Below, piece by piece: positions 43,405 to 51,960 of a DNA stretch of 64,000 nt; positions within the stretch are counted from its first letter, which is position 1; each line of letters begins with the position of its first letter. Below the pieces are notes generated by a model. That model saw only the letters and a list, made by a program, of their open reading frames with translations, was not told the DNA's origin and made no database searches. This DNA is from Arthrobacter sp. PsM3 (GTDB lineage Bacteria > Actinomycetota > Actinomycetes > Actinomycetales > Micrococcaceae), in NCBI RefSeq assembly GCF_030433895.1, contig NZ_JARUXE010000006.1, forward strand, positions 90,951 through 154,950. Direction: 5' to 3'. The position numbers and the translations under genes were made by a program.

Positions 43405-44061
43405 TTAGAAACGCCGGATAATCCTCCGCTGCGCGGCCGCGGCGATGGCAGCGGTGCGGTTGTCCACACCGAGCTTGCCGTAAATGTGCACGAGGTGCGA
43501 CTTGACCGTGGCTTCGGAGATAAACAGCTGTTTGGCGATGGCCCGGTTGCCCAGACCGGTGGCGAGGAGCTCCAGCAGCTGGATCTCGCGGGCGGACAGG
43601 GCCGGTTCGGGGTTGCGGATCCGGCCCATCAGCCGGGCGGCCACTTCCGGGGCCAGAGCGGTCTCGCCCGCCGCGGCGGCGAGCACCGCCTGGCGGATCT
43701 ACTCCGGCGGCGCGTCCTTGAGCATGTAGCCGCTCGCTCCGGCTTCCACCGCGGCGAGGATATCGGCGTCGGAGTCGTAAGTGGTGAGGATGAGCACCGG
43801 CGGGGCGGGCTCGCCGGCCTCGCCCGCCTTGATCCTGCCGGTCGCCGTGACGCCGTCCATGCCCGCGCCCATCTGCAGGTCCATGAGTACGACGTCGACC
43901 GGCTCGCCGAGGGTATGGAGCCGGGAGAGCTCGGCCAGGGCCGCGCCGCCGTCGGCCGCCTCGGCAGCAACGGCGATGCCCTCGAAATCGCCCAGCATGG
44001 CCCGCAGTCCGGCCCGGACCACCGGGTGGTCGTCGACCAGCAGGACGCGGATATCGTTCAC
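43405..44061 (-). pseudogene. NarL-type response regulator interrupted by an in-frame TAG
   Basis: One reverse frame encodes a complete 218-codon regulator except for a TAG at codon 121 (43699-43701). Before it lies a receiver domain with DDH, VVLMDLQM carrying the phospho-acceptor Asp61, and GYMLKDAPPE. After it comes IRQAVLAAAAGETALAPEVA and a LuxR helix-turn-helix (LSAREIQLLELLATGLGNRAIA...SEATVKSHLVHIYGKLG). The normal continuation is E-L-I-R, so a single TTG-to-TAG change explains it. A GTG at 43686 could restart translation of the DNA-binding part. The ATG at 44061 overlaps the kinase gene by four bases. Confidence 0.88.
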
Positions 44062-45404
44062 GGTTCGTTACCTGCTGGCGGGTCCGCGAGGGGCAGCCGG
44101 ATGGCCACAACCGTTCCTTCGCCGGGCGCGGACTCGATGTCGAGGCTGCCGTGCAGTGCCGTCACGCGTTCCTGGAGTGACTTCAGCCCGTAGCCCGAGC
44201 CGTCGGGACGCCGTGCGGCGTCCGTGACCTGGGCGGGATCGAAGCCCGCGCCGTCGTCATAGATATCCATCGCCACCTCACTGCCCAGGAAGGACAGGGT
44301 CACGACGGCAGTGCCCGCACTGGCGTGCACCCAGACGTTCGCGAGGCTTGCCTGCGCCGCCCGGAGCAGGGTTGTGCTGTACGGATTGGGCAGTTCCACC
44401 GGGGTTCCCTCAAGGTCGAAGCGGCAGCGCAGCCGGGTGCCGCGGGCGGCCGCCTCGGTTTCCGTCTTGTCGCAGAGCCGGTGCAGGCTGTTCACGAGGG
44501 GGTCCTGCGGCGGGTTCTCCGCCAGGTTTTCTGCCGGGTTCTCCGCTAAAGCGGGTGGCTGAAGGCCGCGGACAAAGTTGCGCGCCTCGGCCAGGTTGGT
44601 CGAGGCCGTCTCCTGCACCGTCCGGAGCCGGCCCCGCGCTGTGGCTGTGTCCCCGTCGTCGAGCGAGCTTTCCGCCGCACGGCCCATGAGCAGGATGCTG
44701 GAAAAGCCCTGGGCGAGCGTGTCGTGGATTTCGCGGGCCAGCCTGGCGCGCTCTTCCAGCGTGCCGGCGTCGTGCTGGCTGCGGGCAAGTTCGGCGCGGG
44801 TGCGGCGCAGCTCCTCGGCGGCGGACCGCTGGTTTTCGGCTTCCACATAGAGCGCGCGGTAGCCCAGCCCGGTGACCACGGCAAAGGCTGCCCCGAACGC
44901 GGGTCCCAGCACCATGGGCAGCTGCAGGGCGCCCCCGTCCGCTCCGCCCTTGTGGAACCACAGCGCGATGATGACCAGAACGGTGCTCAGGGCGATCGCC
45001 GGCAGCGCTAGCCGCAGCGCCAGCACGTGCAATTGGAGGAAGAAGAGCGGGAAGGCCAGCCAGACGAAGTCGGCGCTGACCCAGATCAACAGCAGCCAGA
45101 GCAGGCAGACGGCACCCAGCCACAACTGCGAATACGGCCGCGGGTCGAACCGGGACGGATCCGCGGAGTGGCGTTTCTCCAGGACGGTGCCCAACAGGTA
45201 TAGGGCGGCGAGGATCAGCGCGAGGCCCAGGGCGAGCCAGTCCGTGCCCTGGAGTCCCGTTCCCAGCAGCCGAAGAACGGCGACGAGCAGCAGCAGGGCG
45301 AAGCCGCTGTGAAGGCACACCCTGAGAACGCGCAGAATCACCGCGGCCTGCGTCGTACCTGCCGTGGCCGTCCCTGCCGGCGTGCTGCGGGGCTTGTCAT
45401 CCAT
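44058..45404 (-). CDS. sensor histidine kinase (HisKA_3 type)
   Basis: The 448-residue protein starts at ATG 45404 (MDDKPRST). It has about six membrane helices (residues about 25-185), then a coiled region, the HisKA_3 box (RARLAREIHDTLAQGFSSILLMGR, with the phospho-accepting His) and the HATPase domain (YDDGAGF and GSGYGLKSLQERV). A repeat-like insert AENPAENLAENPPQ lies between them. Its partner response regulator overlaps by four bases but is interrupted by a stop codon. The divergent ABC exporter genes are the likely targets. Confidence 0.9.
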   Translation of the reverse strand: MDDKPRSTPAGTATAGTTQAAVILRVLRVCLHSGFALLLLVAVLRLLGTGLQGTDWLALGLALILAALYLLGTVLEKRHSADPSRFDPRPYSQLWLGAVCLLWLLLIWVSADFVWLAFPLFFLQLHVLALRLALPAIALSTVLVIIALWFHKGGADGGALQLPMVLGPAFGAAFAVVTGLGYRALYVEAENQRSAAEELRRTRAELARSQHDAGTLEERARLAREIHDTLAQGFSSILLMGRAAESSLDDGDTATARGRLRTVQETASTNLAEARNFVRGLQPPALAENPAENLAENPPQDPLVNSLHRLCDKTETEAAARGTRLRCRFDLEGTPVELPNPYSTTLLRAAQASLANVWVHASAGTAVVTLSFLGSEVAMDIYDDGAGFDPAQVTDAARRPDGSGYGLKSLQERVTALHGSLDIESAPGEGTVVAIRLPLADPPAGNEP

Positions 45405-45465
45405 GCCTTCAGCGTAGTGCCGGCGGCGGCCGGCGGCGGTCAAAATCCCGGCCGTCTGGGCGGGA

Positions 45466-45481
45466 TCAACCTTTTGGTTGA
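45466..45481. promoter_or_regulatory. dyad TCAACC-N4-GGTTGA between kinase and ABC exporter
   Basis: TCAACC at 45466-45471 is mirrored by GGTTGA at 45476-45481. It lies in the 187-bp gap between divergent operons whose response regulator is NarL-type, a family that binds inverted repeats, so it is a candidate operator. Confidence 0.4.
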
Positions 45482-45591
45482 CCCGGACGTCCACCGGTCA
45501 GTCGCGCAGTCTCACCCACACGGGTGATGCCGGCCCCGCGTCCCGGCGGGAGGCTTGAAACAACGCCACAAACCCCTGGAAAAGGACACCC

Positions 45592-46686
45592 ATGTATCTC
45601 GCTCTCCGCGACCTCCGCTTCGCCAAAGGACGGTTCATTCTGATGGGCGGAGTCGTCGCCCTCATCACCCTGCTGCTCGTACTGCTCTCCGGGCTCACCG
45701 CCGGTCTGGGCAACCAGTCGACGTCGGCCCTCGCCGGACTGACCGCGGACCGGATCGTCTTCGGCGCCCCCGCCGGCGGCAGCCCCAAGGCGTCCTTCAC
45801 CGAATCGGAGGTCACCCGCGGACAATTGTCGGCGTGGGCCGCCCGGGAGGGTGTAGCGCACGCCGAACTGCTGGGCATTAGCCAGAGCCGCTTCCAGGCG
45901 ATCGGCTCCGCGGGCACGCCTTCGGGGACGGCCAGCGTGGCCGTCTTCGGATCCGAGGGCATGGGCCTGGCGCCCGCACCCGTGGCCGAGGGAACGGTCG
46001 TGGTCGGCTGCAGCCTCGCCGAAGAACTCAAACTGCAGGCCGGCAGCCGCGCCACGGTGGGCGGCACCGAACTGACCGTCTCCGCTATCGTCCCGGACCA
46101 GTGGTACTCGCACACCGGCGTTGTCTGGACCACCCTCGGCGACTGGCGGAATCTAGCGCACATCACCGGCAGCGAGGCCGCCGCGACGGTAATCGCAGTC
46201 ACGGCCGCGGACGGACAGAAACCCGACGTCGATGCCGCCAACGCTGCGGCCGGAACGGTCAGCGCCACGCGGGAGTCGTCGTTTCAGGCCCTGGGTTCCT
46301 ATAAGAGCGAAAACGGCTCCCTGCTGCTGATGCAGGCGTTCCTGTACGGGATCTCGGCGCTGGTGATCGTGGCTTTCCTAACGGTGTGGACCGTGCAGCG
46401 CACACGGGATGTCGCCGTCCTCAAGGCCCTCGGCGGATCCTCCGGCTACGTCCTGAAAGACGCCATGGTCCAGGCGACGATCGTGCTCCTCGCCGGAGCC
46501 GCGGCCGGGGGCGCGGCCGGTGCGGCCGGGGGAGCCTTCGCCGCGGGCGCCGCCCCGTTCCTGCTGACACCTCAGACCACGCTGCTCCCGATAGCGGGCA
46601 TCTTGGTGCTCGGACTGTCCGGGGCTGCGCTGGCGGTCCGGAGCATCACCCGGGTGGATCCGCTCCTGGCCCTCGGCGGCAACTAG
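45592..46686 (+). CDS. ABC transporter permease, FtsX/MacB type
   Basis: A 364-residue protein with one N-terminal helix (MGGVVALITLLLVLLSGL), a large extracytoplasmic domain of about 200 residues, and three C-terminal helices. This is the FtsX/MacB topology. The cytoplasmic loop VQRTRDVAVLKALGGSSGYVLKD is the coupling-helix motif of the family. It pairs with the ATPase encoded 39 bases downstream. The divergent kinase/regulator pair makes a self-regulated peptide or antibiotic exporter plausible. Confidence 0.9.
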   Translation: MYLALRDLRFAKGRFILMGGVVALITLLLVLLSGLTAGLGNQSTSALAGLTADRIVFGAPAGGSPKASFTESEVTRGQLSAWAAREGVAHAELLGISQSRFQAIGSAGTPSGTASVAVFGSEGMGLAPAPVAEGTVVVGCSLAEELKLQAGSRATVGGTELTVSAIVPDQWYSHTGVVWTTLGDWRNLAHITGSEAAATVIAVTAADGQKPDVDAANAAAGTVSATRESSFQALGSYKSENGSLLLMQAFLYGISALVIVAFLTVWTVQRTRDVAVLKALGGSSGYVLKDAMVQATIVLLAGAAAGGAAGAAGGAFAAGAAPFLLTPQTTLLPIAGILVLGLSGAALAVRSITRVDPLLALGGN

Positions 46687-46725
46687 CACTCCGCACCCGT
46701 AAATATACTTTGAAAGGCATACACT

Positions 46726-47427
46726 GTGAACACTGCCCTGAACCTCGTCGACGTAACCCTTGAATACCCCGACGGCGACGGCACCCTCAAGGCCCTTGAC
46801 GGCGTCAACCTCAGACTCGTGCCGGGAGAGTTCCTGTCCCTGATCGGACCTTCCGGGTCGGGAAAGTCCTCCCTCCTGGCAATCGCCGCCACGCTCGTCC
46901 GGCCCACGGCCGGCCTCGTGGTCATCGGCGGGATCGATGCCGGCGGATTGTCCGACGCTAACCGCACGTCCCTGCGGCGGGACAAGATCGGCATCATCTT
47001 CCAGCAGCCCAACTTGCTGCCGTCCCTGACAGCCCTGGAGCAGTTGGTGATTGTGGAACACCTGCGCGGCCGGACCGCGTCGAAGGCCACCCGCCGCGCC
47101 GCTGCTCTCCTGGACCTCGTCGGGCTGGCCGCGGCGGCCGGAAAACGGCCCCACCAGCTCTCCGGCGGCCAGCGGCAGCGGGTCAATATTGCCCGTGCCC
47201 TGATGGGGGATCCAGCCGTGCTGCTGGTGGACGAACCAACGGCTGCCTTGGACCACGACCGGAGTGAGGCGATCGTGCGGCTCCTGCGTCGGGTCACGGA
47301 TGAGTTCGGGGTGGCCACCGTGATGGTCACCCACGACACCGGTTTCGTCCCGCTGACGGATACGAAGGCCAGCATGCGCGACGGGAGGCTCTCCGCCCCG
47401 CAGCCGGTCAGTCCAGCCCTGGCGTGA
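46726..47427 (+). CDS. ABC transporter ATP-binding protein, LolD/MacB type
   Basis: A 233-residue ATPase with Walker A GPSGSGKSS, Q-loop FQQPNLLPSLTA, signature LSGGQRQRV, Walker B VLLVDEPTAALD and switch His in MVTHD. The sequence matches the MacB/LolD subfamily that works with FtsX-type permeases, consistent with its neighbour. Both genes probably form one operon. The start is GTG 46726, supported by GAAAGG upstream. Confidence 0.95.
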   Translation: MNTALNLVDVTLEYPDGDGTLKALDGVNLRLVPGEFLSLIGPSGSGKSSLLAIAATLVRPTAGLVVIGGIDAGGLSDANRTSLRRDKIGIIFQQPNLLPSLTALEQLVIVEHLRGRTASKATRRAAALLDLVGLAAAAGKRPHQLSGGQRQRVNIARALMGDPAVLLVDEPTAALDHDRSEAIVRLLRRVTDEFGVATVMVTHDTGFVPLTDTKASMRDGRLSAPQPVSPALA

Positions 47428-47507
47428 GGTCCTGCCGGCACCCCGGGGGCTGATCTCCGCTGCAACCCTTGGCCTGATGTCCCGCCGGCACCTTGATCCC
47501 AGCGGCC

Positions 47508-48947
47508 CTAGATCCCGAGGGATGGCACCGCAAGGCCAAATATGTCCTTCAGGGCATATTTCGCGGCGTGGAATCCGGGCATCCCGGTCACCCCGGGACC
47601 GGGCGGGGTCGAGGAGGAACACAGGTACACGCCGCGCAGCGGGGTCCGCCAGGGGACTGGTCCCAGGACGGGCCGCCGGATAATCCCGCGGAGGTCCATC
47701 AGGCCGGCGCTGAAATCTCCGCCGACGTAGTTCTCGTTGTACGCGCCCAGTCCAGCCGCCGTCGTGACGTGATGGCCGAGGATAAGGTCGCGGAATCCGG
47801 GGGCGAAGCGCTCCAACTGGGCGATGATGGCCGCGGCCATGTCCACGGTGGACCCAGCAGGTACGTGGCAGTAGCTCCATAGGATGTGCCGGCCCCCGGG
47901 GGCGCGTCCGGTGTCGAATCGCGAGGGCTGCGAGACCAGGACATAGGGCCGGTCCGGATGCCGCCCCGCGGCGACGAGGTTTTCCGCCTCGGCCATCTCC
48001 GCGCGGGTGCCACCCACGTGGACCGTGCCGGCGTCAGCCAGGCCCGGGACCGCCCAGGGGACCGGGCCGGACAGGATGAAGTCGACCTTGCAGGCCGCGT
48101 TTCCGAACCTGAAGGACTCTAGGGCGTGCCGGTACCGCTCCGGGAGTCTGCCGCCAGCAAGCCGGAGCAGTCCGGGGGGCGCCACGTCCAGCAGGGTGGC
48201 CCGGGCCGGGGGCAGCTCCGCCAGGGATCCGATTCTCGCCCCGGTTTCCACCACCCCGCCGTGAGCCTCAATGTCCGCCACCATGGCCTGCGCGATCGCC
48301 GCGGAGCCGCCTGCCGGGACGGGCCAGCCGACCGTATGGGCCAGGGTCCCCAGCATGAGGCCCGCTCCGGCCGCCGCGAGGGCCGGGAGCTGCGACACCG
48401 CATGCGCCGCGGTACCGGTCAGCAGCGCGGGCGCCAGATCCTCGCGGAACCGCATGCCCCACAGCGGCGAGCCCTGCTCCAGGACCCGGGCGCCGAACAG
48501 GACGGCCGCCACCGGGTCCCGCGGTATCCGCAGCAGCTGGTTCAGCGTCAGGTCTGTGATGCCCTCCGCCCGCTGCACGAGCGGGGCCATCAGGCGCCCG
48601 AATGCGGCGCCGTCACGCCCCAGACCGGCCACCGTCCGCTCCAGGGAGCGGTACGCCAGCGCCGCCCGGCCGCCGTCGAGCGGCGTACCGTACGAGACCT
48701 CGGGAACCTCGAGCCGGATCCGCCCCGACAGCTGGAACTGCCGGAAAAACGGCGAGGCCAGGGCCATCGGGTGCACCGCCGAGCAGACATCGTGAAAGTG
48801 CCCGGGTTCGATGAGTTCCGCTGTCCGCAGGCCGCCGCCAGGGGTCGGCGCCGCCTCGTAGACATGCACCTTCAGTCCTGCGCGGGCCATGGTCACCGCC
48901 GCGGCGAGGCCGTTCGGTCCTGATCCAACAACGGCCACATCAGGCAT
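47508..48947 (-). CDS. phytoene-desaturase-like FAD/NAD(P)-binding oxidoreductase
   Basis: The 479-residue protein (MPDVAVVGSGPNGLAAAVTMARAGLKVHVYE) starts with a Rossmann G-x-G-x2-G FAD motif. Its C-terminal PGPGVTGMPGFHAAKYAL matches the flavin-binding tail of CrtI-like amine oxidases and dehydrogenases. It belongs to the phytoene-dehydrogenase-related group, but no other carotenoid gene is present, so the substrate is unknown. Its start overlaps the end of the next upstream gene (GT87-like) by eight bases, so the two are translationally linked. The longer frame to 49172 is rejected. Confidence 0.88.
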   Translation of the reverse strand: MPDVAVVGSGPNGLAAAVTMARAGLKVHVYEAAPTPGGGLRTAELIEPGHFHDVCSAVHPMALASPFFRQFQLSGRIRLEVPEVSYGTPLDGGRAALAYRSLERTVAGLGRDGAAFGRLMAPLVQRAEGITDLTLNQLLRIPRDPVAAVLFGARVLEQGSPLWGMRFREDLAPALLTGTAAHAVSQLPALAAAGAGLMLGTLAHTVGWPVPAGGSAAIAQAMVADIEAHGGVVETGARIGSLAELPPARATLLDVAPPGLLRLAGGRLPERYRHALESFRFGNAACKVDFILSGPVPWAVPGLADAGTVHVGGTRAEMAEAENLVAAGRHPDRPYVLVSQPSRFDTGRAPGGRHILWSYCHVPAGSTVDMAAAIIAQLERFAPGFRDLILGHHVTTAAGLGAYNENYVGGDFSAGLMDLRGIIRRPVLGPVPWRTPLRGVYLCSSSTPPGPGVTGMPGFHAAKYALKDIFGLAVPSLGI

Positions 48948-50409
48948 GCCAGGCCGCCTTCCGCCAGGGAAAAAGTGAATCCGAAGGGTGCAGCAGGTCA
49001 ATCCGCAGCCGGTCCGGAACGCCCTCGAACGGGCCGCCCTGCGGGTCATCCATCCCGTAGCGGCGGACCACGTCATAGCGGGGGTCCCAGACGTCCCAGG
49101 CCACCCGCGCCAGCAGGTATGCGGTGGCCAGCATATGGAACACCACAGCGAGGACGTAGTACGGCATATCAATATTGTGCTGGGACACGCCTCCGCTCGT
49201 CACCTGCCCCAGATACAACCAGACGGCCGCCCAGTGCAGCCCCTCGAACGTCTGCCAGACCAGAAAGTCCCGCCAGCGCGGCCGGGCCAGGGCCAGGAGC
49301 GGGATGAGCCAGATGACGAACTGCGGCGAGTAGACCTTGTTGGTCAGGATAAACGCGGCAACGATCAGGAAGGCCAGCTGCGCGAGTCGGGGCCGGCGGG
49401 GCGCGGCCAGGGCCAGAACCCCGATGAGCACACACGCCAGCAGAAAGAGGTTCAAGGCCAGGGTGTTGATCGATTCCGGCTGCAGGGAAACCCAGCCCAG
49501 CCGGCCGGCGACGAGGTTGTAGGCAAACCAGGGGGAGCTGTAGCCGGCGGGACGGTCCTCGGTGAACTGGTAAAAGTATCTCCATCCCTCCGGATTGGCG
49601 GCGGCGACCGGGAGGTTCACTGCAAGCCACGCGAGGGCGGCGGCGCCGGCAGTGACCAGGATGGCCCGGATCCGCCCGGTGCGCAGGGCCAGAAGCAGGA
49701 CCGCACCGAGGAGCAGCACTGGGTAGACCTTGGTCGCAGTGCCCAGGCCAATAAAGATTCCGGCCAGGACGAGTTTGTTCCGGGAGAAGCAATACATGCC
49801 GAGGGCCAGCAGCCCCACAGCCCACATGTCCCAGTTGATGGTGCCGGCCAGGATAATGCCGGGGGCCACCGCCACCATGGCCGCGTCCCACGGCCGACGG
49901 CGGGCCATCCGTGCCGTTGCGAGTACCGTCACGATCCAGACGGCCGCGATCAGGGCGGCGTTGATGTCGAAGTAGGCGAGAATCCGGCTGGGGGTGACGC
50001 CTTCGCCCGGAACCAGCAGGGCCGTGGCGCCGGCGATGAACCCCATGAGGACGGGGTATTCAAAGAATGTCCCCTGGGTGATGAACGGGAAGGCGCCGTC
50101 GCCGAGGCCGCGGCTTTTGAACAGCTCCGGAAAGTCCGAATAGCAGGTCGCGTAGAACTGGCCGGGGGTTTCCCAGCCATTGATGCGGCAATACGACTTG
50201 AGGACAATGCCGATGACCGCTGCCAGGACGGTGAGCAGGATCAGGACGCGTTCCACGGTGAAAAAGCCCGGCGAAACGATGCCGGGGGCTGCGCGGCGGC
50301 CCATGGGTCCGCCAACCAACTCGGTGAAATTCCTCAGCAGGGGGTCGCTGCGGCTCGGGATGACCAGTCGGACACGTCTGCGGTGCTCCGGCGGCTTTGT
50401 CTCCTGCAT
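48940..50409 (-). CDS. GT87-like (DUF2029) polytopic membrane glycosyltransferase
   Basis: The 489-residue protein has about ten to twelve membrane helices. It carries the GT-C-like acidic motif region (YSDFPELFKSRGL and FEYPVLMGF) and ATKVYPVLLLG, typical of GT87/DUF2029 polyprenol-sugar mannosyltransferases of actinobacteria. The start is ATG 50409 (MQETKPPEHRRRVRLVIPS). Such enzymes build cell-wall glycans using lipid-linked sugars on the outer membrane face. Its 3' end overlaps the FAD oxidoreductase gene. The N-terminal extension in the longer frame to 50481 is not used. Confidence 0.85.
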   Translation of the reverse strand: MQETKPPEHRRRVRLVIPSRSDPLLRNFTELVGGPMGRRAAPGIVSPGFFTVERVLILLTVLAAVIGIVLKSYCRINGWETPGQFYATCYSDFPELFKSRGLGDGAFPFITQGTFFEYPVLMGFIAGATALLVPGEGVTPSRILAYFDINAALIAAVWIVTVLATARMARRRPWDAAMVAVAPGIILAGTINWDMWAVGLLALGMYCFSRNKLVLAGIFIGLGTATKVYPVLLLGAVLLLALRTGRIRAILVTAGAAALAWLAVNLPVAAANPEGWRYFYQFTEDRPAGYSSPWFAYNLVAGRLGWVSLQPESINTLALNLFLLACVLIGVLALAAPRRPRLAQLAFLIVAAFILTNKVYSPQFVIWLIPLLALARPRWRDFLVWQTFEGLHWAAVWLYLGQVTSGGVSQHNIDMPYYVLAVVFHMLATAYLLARVAWDVWDPRYDVVRRYGMDDPQGGPFEGVPDRLRIDLLHPSDSLFPWRKAAWHA

Positions 50410-50496
50410 GTCCCTGAGCTTACCGGGGCCACTCCGGCTGGCTGCGCTGCGCCGGGCGGCCGGCGCAGCGGGTATCCACACGGTTGCTTAAATGGG

Positions 50497-50524
50497 GGAG
50501 CCCACGCGTAGCCGCGTGGGCTCC
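50497..50524 (-). terminator. 12-bp stem hairpin between GT87 and small ORF
   Basis: GGAGCCCACGCG (50497-50508) pairs with CGCGTGGGCTCC (50513-50524) around a TAGC loop. It is the likely terminator of the small reverse-strand gene ending at 50582; there is no strong T-run. Confidence 0.6.
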
Positions 50525-50581
50525 TTTGGGATCAGTTCCGATGTCAGTCATCAGTTGCTCCTTCGACGGCCTGGACCTGCG

Positions 50582-50785
50582 TCAGCGGATGAGGCCGATG
50601 CGATGCATGGCAAGGTAGACGTCTTCACGCTTCTGGTCCAGGAGCTGTCCGTTGAACAGCGTCGTGCGCCTGGGGGCCGGCTGGAGGCACCGGCGCAGGA
50701 GCCTGTGGAGTGTCTGCTTCATGGTGGTCACCTCCCGCCGGTGGCTCGCGGTGCGCGGTTGGACGGCGGTGCTGGCAGTAGTCAC
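50582..50785 (-). CDS. small basic hypothetical protein (46 or 67 aa)
   Basis: Two starts are possible in one frame. GTG 50785 has AAAGG upstream and gives 67 residues. ATG 50722 has the near-ideal GGGAGGTGACC upstream and gives 46 residues (MKQTLHRLLRRCLQPAPRR). The product is strongly basic in its first half and ends YLAMHRIGLIR. I do not recognise it. It stands alone in a low-coding-density gap with a hairpin just downstream, so it is a plausible small gene. Confidence 0.5.
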   Translation of the reverse strand: MTTASTAVQPRTASHRREVTTMKQTLHRLLRRCLQPAPRRTTLFNGQLLDQKREDVYLAMHRIGLIR

Positions 50786-51113
50786 GATGGACCTTTCATG
50801 GGAATTGCCGGGAAGGGTGGAGTAATTGGGCGCGCCAATTAAGGCCTCTGTGAATTGGGGAAGAAAAAGCCGTAAATAGGCGCGGAATTACCCGGTGCTA
50901 AGGAAATGATTTCGCAATAGCGAAAGGGTGGCCCCTGGACGCGGGAAGGCCGCAACCCCAACAGGAAGCTGGGTTCCGAACTTTGGGGATGCTGCGTAAC
51001 CGCGGGGTTCCGTCTGGGTCAGTCCGCCGTCACGGCATTCCCGGGAAGGGGAGTGCCGGTATCGCCCCGGCTCCGGCCCCTAGGTGAAGGAAATCAGGCC
51101 GGGAGCGGAGGGG
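50786..51113. other. non-coding gap, AT-richer than surroundings
   Basis: No convincing gene. The left part (50820-50930) is visibly AT-richer and includes an AATTGG-N5-CCAATT dyad at about 50825-50841. The right part holds G/C-rich inverted stretches (about 51040-51105) that could form a terminator for the small ORF to the right. Confidence 0.5.
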
Positions 51114-51209
51114 TCAGGAGGCAGTCGGGCCGAAATGCGGGCGCGGTTCAGCGACAGAGGCCGGGCTGGCGGTGACGGAGTACATCCATCCGCTAGTCAA
51201 AGTAATCAT
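51114..51209 (-). CDS. 31-residue small ORF with strong ribosome binding site
   Basis: ATG 51209 is preceded by AAAAGGAGGTTGGGAAA, an almost perfect ribosome binding site with ideal spacing. It encodes MITLTSGWMYSVTASPASVA followed by EPRPHFGPTAS. No family is recognised and there is no membrane segment or clear signal peptide. A longer frame to 51344 exists but the binding site marks the internal ATG. It could be a peptide precursor or regulatory leader. An AT-rich stretch (51290-51375) containing no other gene lies upstream. Confidence 0.5.
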   Translation of the reverse strand: MITLTSGWMYSVTASPASVAEPRPHFGPTAS

Positions 51210-51375
51210 TTTCCCAACCTCCTTTTCTGTTATGCCGTGGCTCCGGCTGACTGGCCGGGCGACGCGCGCCTCGACCCCGGCAGGACGCTCTGGGGTCAGA
51301 AATAAAAATACACCATGAATGCAGCACTTGACTACCGAATTCATAAACTTTCTGGAAGTTATTTCTAAACCGTAT

Positions 51376-51960
51376 TTAGAGGCCCCAACGGACCACTGCC
51401 GGCGTCTTCTTGTCCCAGCCGAGCGTGCAGACTTTGGCCGTTCCCAGAATGAAGTGCCTGCCTTCGTGGGGATCGAGCCCCAGCCACCGGGCGGTGAGGA
51501 TCCGGGAGAAGTGTCCGTGCGCCACGATCAGCACGTTGTCCAGGCCGGATTCGAGCACCCGCGCCACAATCTTGTCCGCGCGCGCGGCGACGTCGTCCAG
51601 GGCTTCACCGTTCGGCACACCGTGGGTCCAGATCAGGTACTCCGGGTTGTCCTTGCGGATGAGGTCCGAGCTGATGCCCTCGTAGTCGCCGTAGTCCCAC
51701 TCCACCGCGAGCGGTTCCAGCTGGGCGTCGGGGAACCCGGCGAGTTCGGCAGTCCGGCGGGCCCGCCGCAGGGGAGACGTCAGCACCAGGTCGAAGTCGA
51801 CGGCGTCGAGCACCTTGCGTGCCTCCACGGACTGCTGTTCACCCTCCACGGTGAGCGGGAGGTCGGTGAGGCCGGTGTACTGGCCGCTCTTGGACCACTC
51901 GGTTTCGCCGTGTCGCAGGATCCACAGCTGCGGGCGGGGGCCGTTTGAAGGTGCAATCAC
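51376..51960 (-). CDS. histidine phosphatase family protein
   Basis: A 194-residue protein with the catalytic RHG motif (LWILRHGETEWSKSGQYTGLTDLPL), the second-His region (LIVAHGHFSRILTARWLG) and conserved Arg in LTSPLRRARRTAEL. This places it in the phosphoglycerate-mutase-like phosphatase superfamily. The substrate is unknown. The start GTG 51960 follows directly on the TAA of the CCA-transferase gene (AGGAGTCCTAA-GTG), so the two are coupled. Confidence 0.9.
   Translation of the reverse strand: MIAPSNGPRPQLWILRHGETEWSKSGQYTGLTDLPLTVEGEQQSVEARKVLDAVDFDLVLTSPLRRARRTAELAGFPDAQLEPLAVEWDYGDYEGISSDLIRKDNPEYLIWTHGVPNGEALDDVAARADKIVARVLESGLDNVLIVAHGHFSRILTARWLGLDPHEGRHFILGTAKVCTLGWDKKTPAVVRWGL

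Noticed and set aside
43306..44110. Single 939-codon frame joining the penicillin-binding protein to the response regulator region
   Set aside because: The upstream part is out of frame with the recognised regulator and has Arg/Gly-rich shadow composition. The lipoprotein signal marks the true start near 43306.
51310..51370. 17-codon forward frame starting ATGAATGCAGCA
   Set aside because: No ribosome binding site, no co-oriented downstream gene to regulate, and too short to support.
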